Origin: Mastigias papua
Taxonomy: Eukaryota; Cnidaria; Scyphozoa; Rhizostomeae; Mastigiidae
Assembly (NCBI GenBank): GCA_964019165.1
Contig: OZ025274.1
Location: 12,262,407-12,326,406 of the forward strand
Length of the DNA: 64,000 nt
Direction: 5' to 3'
The position numbers and the translations under genes were made by a program. The notes under the pieces were generated by a model that made no database searches, was not told the DNA's origin, and saw only the letters and a list, made by a program, of their open reading frames with translations. Below, piece after piece: positions 48,786 through 60,700 of this stretch (position 1 is its first letter; every line of letters starts with the position of its first letter).

Positions 48786-51700
48786 TCATAAATCGTGATC
48801 AGCTACACTTTGCTTCAAGTATTCAGAGTAAAGTTTTTCCTGATAAAATATGATAGAAAATGTAAATATTGGATAGAGTATTGATGAAAAGAAGAATGAA
48901 CTAATGAACGAGTGAACAGTGGATCGGTCAACATCTGAGCCTTTATCGGAATGAGTTTGAAAGAAATTAGACAGGTTATTGGCAAAAGTGCTTGAAAATA
49001 ATAAAAAATGAGAATATGAATACATATGAAAGTTAGTGAAGGAACAATTAATTAGAGATCAAGCAATGTACAGAACAAAACATTGGAGAAACCAATTGCA
49101 CAAAGAAATTAGTGATATAATCAAAAACAGAACAAAATAACTGGCAATATATGGCATTAAATATATCAAAAGTTATAGAGAAATATCACGAAATTGAAAA
49201 CCCACAAACAATTTACGGCTCTGGAAAGTCAATGCCGCTTAAAATCGATAGAAAATGCAATAGTAATAGAACGGCATTCATAAACTCAATCACCTTCTTG
49301 GGTTTAACATGGGATATTATGTAATTTCTTTGCTCTTCTAACCTCTTCTTCTGTCTTCGTGTAAGTCTTGATTTAGTTCTATAGATAAACAGTAGCTTTT
49401 ACAGATTTTATTTCTTTTTCTTAGTACCATTGTAAATTGTTCAGTCAGTAAATAGTTCGTTTGAATCAGCAATATAAAGATTTATTTATACAAGCTATGG
49501 TAAATTATTAACTATAAAGAATTTGATAAATAAATAAATTCATTACTACAAAATATCGCCCAATTATCTTACCTATACATAGCAGGCCCTAAACTGTAGA
49601 TAACCAGATTTCGATTTTTCATTCGATTTTTCACTCGATAAAAATCGAGTCGTTTGGCCACCTAGTCGAGTGAGCCGGGTGGTCTAATAAGATCGAGTAA
49701 AGTTTGATCTTTATCGAAAGGAAAAAGTTAAAAGTCTTAAAAAACCGAATGAACTAAGTTGAAAACGATGGTTATTGCAGGAGTGAACCTGGGTCTAGTC
49801 GAGTAAAAAGTCGAATCGTTTGGCCACATATGCTCGACTAAGCTCGACTTTGAGATCAAATGTTGAAGGAAAAATCGAGTGAAAAATCAAATCGTTTGGC
49901 TAGGGCCTTATACATGTTGTACAGTGCTGAAATAGTTGTGAGCAGTCGTGTAGAGCTACATTTATGTAGAGATGGGGCCTTCCTAGTGTGAAGCCCGTCA
50001 CGAAAATGAAACTTCGATGAGACCACATCTTTCACAGATATCAAGAAAATATCAAGAGAGTCTACATTTCAATGCAAACTGCTGGATCAATTATCTACGG
50101 TAGTAATGCTAGGAATAGCACTTGTGATCTGATTCTGTTAGGGGCGGCACTTGGAAACTTTATATCACCAGATAACCCGCAGCGTCGTAAAACCCGCAGC
50201 TGAATCAAAGATAAAAGATTTAGCACATAACCAGTAGGAAGTAAGTCAGAAAATTCGGATATGAATTGGTACCATTAATTCAGTAAGGCTGAGTATGACG
50301 TAGGGGTCTCTTCATTTAAGCAGAGGGAGGGGGTTACAAAGCCTGCACTATTGAATATGAACAGCAATCAGATCTTCTGACGGTTTCTCAAGTCGAATGT
50401 TGTCTAGCCTTATCGAGCTGTAATTATTTTCCAGGAAAAAAATTTATTTATTCTAAACAATTTCCAAATGAAATGGATTCCTACCCAACTGGGGGGCTGT
50501 AAGCCTCAAAATCCCCCCGTCTCCTACACATATGACGCTCAGAGGCTATAAATTTGATCATAACAGGAGGGAAGTATGTTTGAAACTACAACCAATAAAT
50601 AGTACACCTACAGATTACAAAACTCAATCAGAAGTTAGACATGCATAACATGATGCTTACCTCGCCCAAAATCGTGAAAGAAGAAACAATATAAAGGTAA
50701 TCACAGCAATACTAATCTTGACATGATAGTGATTGCGCGTGGGAACGAAAGACCAGAACTCTTCGATTGGATTCTATGGAAAACAGTATATACATACAAT
50801 GACGAAAATCAACAGGCAATTAGCAAACTAGAAAAGGAAATATATAGATGGCAAAATCATTGATTAAATGATTGATCGGCTGATGGAATCACTGATTGGA
50901 TTCACTGATCTAATAACCAACAACAAAGCCAATAATTATACTGTATCATCACACAAAAGCATAAGGAATAACAAGTACTGACATCTACAAGATAAAAAAG
51001 AGAAGGAAACAATGATGATAAACAAAAGAAAAAAATGGTGATCAATGTTGGAGATTCGATTCTAAATCTAAATGGAATAAACGAAAAAGGTGCGTCCAGA
51101 ACTGATGACATTGTGGAAGTACGTCCTCATTCTGGTGTAACTATTGAAGTTCTGATTGACTATATCGAGCCTGTTACGAGAAGAAAGCTAGGCATAGTAG
51201 CTCTACATATTGGGACTAACGACATAAGAAATGGCATGAACACCCAAGAGAGACTGCTGAAAATAGTTTGTATTCTACACCGTGAATCGAAGGGAACTAA
51301 CAATGTCTTTTCACCAGTGGTTGCGAGGAGTGATAAAAGCGATATGCCTTCTTAAGTCTCCACTCTAAATAGCAGCCTAAAGACTTGTGCAAGTAACCAC
51401 GTAGATCTGACAGGCAACAGTTATATTGACGCACCATGCCTTGGAGTTAAGAAGCTACATTTAAAGAAGAAAGCTACCTCGGATCTCGCCAACAATTTAA
51501 TTAGATATTTTGAAAAGGCATGACTTGACAATATTACAGCAAACATAGAAAAAACAGTTATAATGATAATACTGAAAATACTTAATGTTCCACAGCTAGC
51601 CTAAGATCGAAAAAGGGCATGGCTACCACATCCTTAAATATCAACAGTCTTGTATTTCAATTACCTGAGATCAAGGCTCTACTTAAGGCGCATAGCACTC

Positions 51701-54700
51701 ATATTCGTGCTCTGAATGAGATGAAGATAAACAAAATATCTCTGACAAGGCTCTAGTACTAGAGGGGTATTTGTGAGACTTGACTTTAATCGAAAAGGGG
51801 ATGGAGCCGTCATTTTTTTATTGGGATACCTTCGAGTTCTGAAAACGTGATGATATTCCCATTTCGACCTTAGAAATGGCTTTCATAGAGATCAAGCCTC
51901 CCAGAGCTAAACCATACCTTTTGCTTTCTTGGTACCGACCACCATCGAGCAATGTTGAAATATTCGGAAAACTGGAATGTGTGCTGAGGTCTCTTGAATT
52001 CGAAGACAAAGAATTCAGACTTTTAGAAGATACTAATTGTGACTATAGTGCAATAAAACAAGAACCATCCAAAGTCAATCTGCCCAACAATACTAAGAAA
52101 TTAGCAGATCTATAAAACTCCTTCTGGCCTACGTAGCTGATAGAAAAGCCTACCAGAGAGACTATCGACACATCTACCATAACTTATCATATCGGTGTTA
52201 ACATTGCAATTGACACTATTGAGTCTCGGGTCCCTAAATTGGGACTTAACGATCACCATCTGGTGTAAACCATTAGTAGGATTCGTGGCAGTATCCCTTG
52301 AAATCAGAAAATTATACAAACTCGTAAGATTAAAAAGTGCAGCGAGGAGATGTTCCTTAACGATTTAGTAATTGCTGACTGGCAACGAATCCTCCCTATC
52401 TAGAGCGTAGGGTGTCAGATAACATCACACACTTGCAAAACACTGAGATTAAGAATATGTTCAAAGCAAGTGACAAGCTGAAGGAAGTTCATTAAAGAGC
52501 TAATGCTATGAATTCAAAATGCAAGAAGCAATGCTAAGTGTATAAAAAAGAAAACGTGAAAAATAAACAAAAGCTGCTCCACTCTACAGCCGGTCTTTAA
52601 AGGTTTCCAGGGGGGTTCCAGCTTTGTTTTTCCTTCTGGGTCGTTCCACAGTTTTGCACCACGAGAAGAGATAAGACATTCATCGTTTTTAGGAGTGGTA
52701 ACTTAAGATCAGTTTCTGAAGAGTGTAATACCAGCTCTCTAGCACCAGAGCAGTCTGAAAATAATGTTCGCAAGTAGTCTAGGGGAAAGGGAATACAAAG
52801 ACTAGTATGTTAACGTGCCTGTCTCCTCCCTAAAGGACCACTAATAGTTGACAAGCCACGATTCTAAACCATTGGAGCAGCAGAAGCATAGTATGGGTTG
52901 TTAGTCACAACTCCAGCTGCTCTATTTTGGGTTTTGTACAAAATATTAATTTTTGATTCACTACCGCAGCCCCAGACTGAACAACAGTGACTGAAATTGG
53001 GCTCAACAATTTCTCCGTATATTTTGTTGAGTATGTTAGTTGATAGATATTTCTTTGAATATTTAATGAGTCCAAGGGCACAATTTGCTTTGATCTTGAT
53101 AGTATCAAAATGTATCAATATGTTCGTCCCCGCTGAGTTGACTGTCTAACTCCAAACCTAAGTATCTTGTGTTGGTGATCATTTCAAAATCTTGGTCATC
53201 TATGGAAATGCTATTTCTAAGGTCAAATCCTCTTATGGGTTTGAAAGAAGCATCTCTAGTTCATTTAAAAGAAGAGTATGTCAGTATGTTTATACTAGCA
53301 AAAAATCTAAGCCAAGTTCTTAATTCGTTCATTTATTACAAAATTCCCTGACAGATGGAAGGCTGCAAGGGTTACACCAATCTAAAAGAATGGCCCATCA
53401 AGTGAATGTTCCAGTTACGGGCAGATTCCTATTATACCTGTTGTCTCTCAACTTTTCGAGAAACTAGTCTATGATCAAGTGTACTCGGTGGCATGTTAAT
53501 ACAAAGAACGTTAGTTCACATGAAGGTATGGATTTCGACCTTTTCAATCGGTGATAACCAGCTAATTAAAATGCATGAATGACTGGTACCTTAGCATGGA
53601 CAATGTTTAATACACATTCGTAACTTTCATTGGCGATACAAGTATTTCATTACAAAAAAACGAGTTGTCTCTTAAAGTCACGAAAACGCACTGCATAGTG
53701 ATAAGTAGTAGATGTAGAATAAGAGGACTTGAATGCTCCACTCCAAGGTCGTTCATCTACTTTGGAGACGATAAAGTCTCCCCTATTATCAGTATAAAAC
53801 ACGCAGGAGTGCAAGTCTATCAGTTGCTTAACTAGGGAGAACACTTGATAAAAACAGAAGGTTTCGGGGCATTGGAAATGCTTTGTTATGCTAAATGCTA
53901 CATCCCTCTGGGAACTGTATGGGGCATTGGAAATGCTTTGTTATGCTAAATGCTACATCCCTCTGGGAACTGTACAAATGATTTGTAAAAGCCTAATTAA
54001 GCCATACTTCAGATACTGCTTTCAAGTTTGGGGGAACGCAAGTAATAAAAACATACAAAACGTTCGAAATCGAGTCGTGAGTATTGTTGCTAACAGCCCT
54101 TATGACACTCACTCGAAGCCATTAATAAAAGAGCTCTGTTGGCTTACTAATAAACCGCTGATTGACACGGAAACCATTAAGAGCGTTCATAAGGCTCTCC
54201 ATAATGAGGCAAAATATAATGTTTCGTAACTCCAAACATATCTTCATATTCCCCTGCTAAGGACTTCTTCATGACAGAAAAGCCTTGCTAAGTAACACAC
54301 ACAGCGGGCCAGTTAACTGATGGACTAACTAGCAAACCAAAGCTCTGAGAAATAGGTGGAATACCAAAAAGACAAAAAAGATACAACAACATGCAATATG
54401 GATGACGCACAGAAATATTCTACGTAGCCATAAAACGAATGTTAAAACTAGTACTCTAACATCAAGTACTGGTGGCAGACCTGGTAGAAAGCCGTAGCGG
54501 ACAGTAGTTTGGTGACCCTGTTCTAGTAAATAGATGATAATCTATGAATACCAATGCTAAGGTGTAAATAAGTAAATGCACTACCCCATGTTGTGATTTA
54601 ACGTTTTCAGAATACGTCAGGGGCAAGTGAAAGAAAATGGTAAGACAAAATTTCGGAAATGCAACATGGAAAACAATTGACTAAGGTATTATACATACCG

Positions 54701-57700
54701 CTAAAGGACGAAGCCATTCATCAAATTTATTCGTCTCCAAAAGAAAACTGACTGTTAGGAATGCCAATAGAATAAGTGAAAATAAAGACAGCATCCAGCT
54801 CACCAATTTAGACTTCAAATTGTGCTCCCAGGCTTTGCTGCAAAAATAAGTTGCATCTGTTTTAATAGAATAGAATAAAATTCAGTGAGCAGCATGGATA
54901 CTGACAACCACCATCATAATCATAATCATCAACATTATCAACATCATTATCATCATCACTGCCATCAACATGATCATCACCAGCAGCACTATTATTATCA
55001 TCATTGTCTTCATCGTTCTCTTTACGCCTTCACGGGGCCCCAAGAGTTACTTAGTAGAACTGCAGCCTTAGGCTGTTCATCGTTATCATCATCATTTTCA
55101 TCATCGTTATCACCATTGTCAAACATGATGGCCACTTGTGATCATGAAAATGATGATGAAGATAGTAATTGATGATGATATGATCATGGGCATGACGGTG
55201 ATCATAATGAAGATGACATTCCTTGACTATGAAAAGGCCATTGACATTCCATGACTACGAAGAGGCCATTGACATCCCCTGACTATGAAAAGGCCACTGA
55301 CATTCCCTGACTATGAAAAGGCCATGGACATTTCCTGACTATGAAAAGACACGGCAAACAGAGTAGTGGCAACGAATTACGATATGCATCTCAAGCTCAC
55401 TAGAAAAGATACGGGAAGGTGAAAGAATAATAAATCAACTAGGAGGGAAAGGGAAAAATTCGTTGATTAAGCCTAGTGTTGATTTCGATTATGTAGAGAT
55501 ATCCAAATACAGAGTAATTTTGTCTATCTTCTACGCAAACTCTCACAGTGCATTTATTGACCTGTAAGAAACTTTGTAAGCTGTCTAAACTACTTTTTGT
55601 ACAATCAACTATAAGGCTAGACAACTCTTATTTGCATCGTACAACAGGCCGTCATTTCACTTTAGCTCTTATGTACCCATGTTTGCTAAATGAAGTATCT
55701 GAGCCTCTAGGACAGGGTTGTCCAAACTACGGCCTTCACGGGCGTCCTGACAGTCAGGTTTCATTGGCCTACAACCAAGTTCCAAAACAATGACTAACCA
55801 TATAAGCCCACTGAAAAAGAAATCATACCGCTGTCAAGTACCTTCCTCGTGGATACAGAAGAAGTAGATGAGATTCTGAATAGCATCATTGATCATGGAA
55901 ATATCTGTTTTGCAAAGACTGATTTTATCTTAATTTCAGCAATTTGATAATTTTCCAGCGGTTGGCTCGCACTAAGAAAACTTTCTGCCTTTGACCCCCC
56001 CCCCCACTCCTGCTCTGGGTGAATACCTAGGGTGTTTATTCATTTCTCGGATGACATATGCATGATTTTTGAAGCAATATGAGCCTCGATATCCCGATAT
56101 CTTTGAAGTGCACATTAAGAAAAGGTGCAGATCAAATGATAGCATGTGAAGGTAGTAAAAAGAAAAACACGTACTTATCTGCATCTATTATGTCGTTAAT
56201 TTTAGACGTAATTGCAAAGCAGTCCTTTTCCAGTGTGTTCAGTGTATTCTGTATCGTCTGGTTAATAGTCTTCTCGATCGCCTTGCAAACAGAATCGATG
56301 TTGTTTTCACAACGTGGCTGAGAAAAAGAGAGAGAAATACAGATAAATACAAATAAATAAATAAATGGATAAATAGATATATAGCATCCAGATAAATACA
56401 TATACAAATTAAAAATGTAAACATAATTGTAGGCAAATAGTTTGCCCGTGGACAGTTCAAGAAATGATGGCGTGAAGAAGCATAATCTAGCTAGTAAACA
56501 GTTTCTCGTCAAAGTAAATAAAAAACTAACTATTAAATCAAAACTCGCAATCCAATATTTCCAAAACTGAACTTTTGCATTCAATAAAAGACCACTATGG
56601 CCTCTAAGTAGGAATAAAACAGCCAAAACGAGACAATTCTCAGATGCTAAACAATATGATACATACCCTATCAGTAAGAGATGGAATATAAATTGTAGGC
56701 ATGTCAAATCCGCACTTGTTCAGACCAGGCCGTTTGCATAGTTCTTGCGTTATCTGCATCAAAACTCTCTGACGGTCGCTCTCCGTTCCAGCTGTATCAG
56801 CTTTGCTTAAGAAGAATCTAATCTTGTCCGAATCATGTTCATTCAATTGTTCTGTAAATGAAATTTGACTTTTCAGAACCGATCTAACGCATCTTCTGCA
56901 TACAGCTAAGTAATTTTCATGGTTTCTGCAAGTTTTGGGAGACTGACAAAAAACTATCGATGCAAACCCTGATAAATTTTTGTGCAATAAAAATAAACCA
57001 ATGACGTTTTGATTTCACTATCAAGATCCGTAACAGTAATATGGACCGCACTTCTCTTTGCAAAAGTTACAGCAATTCATGCAAAATCTGTAGCTAAACT
57101 GCGTTGATATCAGTGGGACCTAAAGCTTTTTTCAAGGAAATCACCTGAAAATGCCTTCAAGCCATTTCTGCCTAACATAATAAAGCATTTCTTAAATTTT
57201 GAACGACATGATATAATAAAGGTAGTGTGTTCTGCTTATCCAGTAACATCACTGCTTTACAACTGGTTGCTTTATCACCTAAAAATTTCTTACACTAATA
57301 GATCACATGGGACAAATTATGGTAGATCATATAAATCGTCCAGGATTTGTAGCTACTGATATGACTCTCAATGTAACAAAACTCACCGACAATGTTCAGA
57401 GTCCGTTTACATAATGCCTGGCCAATTGGATCAAAGAAACAAAATATGAGATCACACAGTCCCCCTGAAATAAAGCAGAGGAGTTTTCAAGTGAACAAGG
57501 AAGCACATACAGAGGCCGTCAGAGAGAGAAAGAGAGAGGACGGGGGGGGATTGCCCCAGGCTCCGAGCCCATGTTTCCATTTAGGCTTTCGGTGTGCATG
57601 AATATGCATTGGCCAAGAGAACAATTATATTGGGTCAATACTGCGTTGTGCCTACTTATGAAATAACACATGAAACGAAAAAGCGGGAACATTCTTCAAA

Positions 57701-60700
57701 CATACTGTAAGGCTTTCTTTCGTGTGACACTCGTCAGAGTATGAAACGTCGGATAACGACCGAAAGATGAGCTGAAATATATTTCGTGCTACAGTGAAGT
57801 TCTGTAGTACCAACAGACTTTTCAAATAACACATGGTGTCGTTAGTAACTACAAAATACAACTTCAAAATGCTCGATATTACGGATTAGAAGAACTACTG
57901 CGAACGTTCGAAAAAGGGGCTTTGAATACCAGAGATCAAGGAGCATAATCTCTCTGATTGGGTGATAAATACTAAACGGTAAAAACAACATTCTGTATAA
58001 ATCAAACAGTTCGATCAAGGAACCAAAAGCATTGGCAATGCTATGGCATCCTTCCACAACAATCAATTTTTACTTTAGAGAATCTATTCCGGAAGCTTTC
58101 AAAAAAACTACACAGCGAAGGCTTAGAACATTTTTGGCAAATTATAGTGCTATCACTAGTACTGTTCGACGAAATAAGTCAGTTGACATAGCCTGAACAG
58201 ATATGATTGATGCCAGATCAATGCACATGGAAAAAGATCCATTCAGATGGAAGCTGTCAGACCGTCAAATTGTTCTGCAATATCTGTCCACGGTTGGTAC
58301 ATGATTCCCTGGATGAAACTCTTTAACTATACCCCTGACTTTTCCCAGAATTTCTGCTAAAATCAGTCAACATCATATTGTGTATGATATAACACTAAAC
58401 AGTTTTATGTTTAGTTCCCTCTATACAGAGTCTGCCCCTTACTCTTTTCGCGCGGAGATGTCCCTGCAAGTACATACATCCACAGCTCATGGATATCAGC
58501 AAGGAAAGGTGCGATGAGGACAATCTTTGAAGAGCTGTGTGTCCAGCCACTAGTAATGAATAGGCCTAAGTAAAACAGAGAATAACGAGATCCAACAGCA
58601 CTGATCTCTACATTTAGTCAGAGCACATTTCCAGTAGGCACTTGCAATTCAAGATGTCAACGGCGTAGAACTTTGTATACAGACACTAGATCAGGGGTGG
58701 TCAAGCCCCTCTAAGACAAGAGCTGCACACAGTAAGGCTCAGATGACTAGTAGCCCTGCAAGAAACTAATCAAATTGATATAAACACATTTCTAACTTAG
58801 TTCAAAATAGTAGTGAACTACAAGAATTTATATGAAACATTTCTAACTTCACACTTAAGGAAAATAGACTAGCGAGCAGTAAGTTTGCTCCTTTCGAATT
58901 ATTATGACAAAGTGCCCTTATTTTCCGACTAGCTTAAAAATACTCCTCAAGCTGCAATTTAAATGTTACAGAGCAGCATGTGGCTTGTGAGTCACATCCT
59001 GGTCACATAGACCCTGCACTAGACAAACACTCTGCCTTGCCGATTGATCAAAATCTCAGCATGCATTCCAAGAAGCAACCAAACCTTTCCACTATGAATT
59101 TGCAGCATTGTCATATGGAAAATTTTTACAACTCTGAAGAAGTTCACTTTCAAACTGATTCATATCGATTTTAGAAGTTTAGGACAATTCTCCTTACATC
59201 AAATCTCAAAAATAAAAACCATAAGTGAAACTAGAAAACAGAAACTAAGTAAATTTAACCTAGCCATTCGATTGACTTGTTGACATCAAATGGATACAGC
59301 ATATCACCATCAACTAACCCAGGCGTGTCCACAAACATAACTAAGTTGAACCTCTTTTGTTTTGATGTTGAAATTTCAGTGGAGACATAATCTGCAACAC
59401 CTATAATTGAGTCAAGTGGAAACATTACCACTAGCAATACTGAATTGAGTTAGTCAGCATTTTGAAAACCTATACAACAATATGAATCATCCCTAAGACA
59501 TTTGAAGTGGAAACTATCAGAAAAAGTAATAAATGCAAGCACAACAGATTTTCCTGTTGCTAACTACTACACATTTTAACAACAACCAGAAGCAGACATC
59601 TAGTGAAAAATTTTGGTAGTATAACCTATTTCCCTAATGATATATTGAACTGATGATTTGTTGAAAAGAAGAGTACTACTGAATGATAGAATCACTTTAC
59701 CTGACTAAAGAGAATTTATTTAAAGAAACTCAAAATAATGATTGGCTTAAAAATATTAGGGAGTGTACCATCCTATACTCCTGACTACTTCACCAGTGAA
59801 AAATGCAACTGAAGGCATTACCTACAAGGATTACTAACCTTCAATGTCTTGCAGAGGTTTAAAGTGGGGGAACAAGTGGAAAGTTGCATTTCCCTAAAAG
59901 GAATATGACAAGATATAAAGATACAAAAAATGAGCTCTGGAATGTTCTATTTAAGATCACAATACATCAAGAGTTCAACAATGCATCAAACCACAGAAAA
60001 TGATGTTGGAAAAAGTTGCCAACTCTCCCATATGTTGCAGGAGGCTCACAATAACAGTGTGCTTTCTAAACTAGTAGGTAATCATTTAAAAAAGAAATAA
60101 CAAAAATATGCTCAGCAGAAGAGCTTGCATTTAAACAATGGATATTGCTGCATTAACAGATTAATCAACTAATCATCTCAATGTCCAAATTTGATCTGCT
60201 CAATTCAGCTCTCAACTTTCTTGCTTTCGTAATTTTCATTTTTTCCAGTTAAGCTAAAAATCTGTCATATTCTCATTCCCATAAGATAACTATGGGTGCA
60301 TGCAATGAATTTTTAAAGGCTTAAGGGTTGAGGTGAACAAAAACTAAAGTGATTAACTTCTGTACTAGATTGCTTCTCAGTTGCTACCAACAATTAGTGA
60401 TTCTAACAAACTTGTTAAAAGTAATTATCAATTCCAATCAGCCTTCTCAATATGTCTTTAGTAAGGTCACAAACCATTTCAAATACATACATAATTGAGT
60501 AGAGTCTGCAAAATAAAACATTTCTACAGAAATGAAATAAAAATCCTCACAGTGAGTGATTCCCTCTTTTTCCCACTTGTAATGAAAGTAAAGCCCTGAG
60601 TTTCAATGGCAACACCAGTCTTTTGAATGTGCTCTTCAACATACCTAAAACAAAACAGGTCAATTTGTTACTTGCATTTGACAATTAGGTATTATATGAA

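Noticed and set aside
54885..55172. His/Asn-rich 95-codon frame
   Set aside because: Product of the CAT-rich low-complexity tract.
55715..55790. CAGGGTTGTCCAAACTACGGCC as a third hAT element
   Set aside because: Only a left-end-like sequence; no matching right end or target duplication found nearby.
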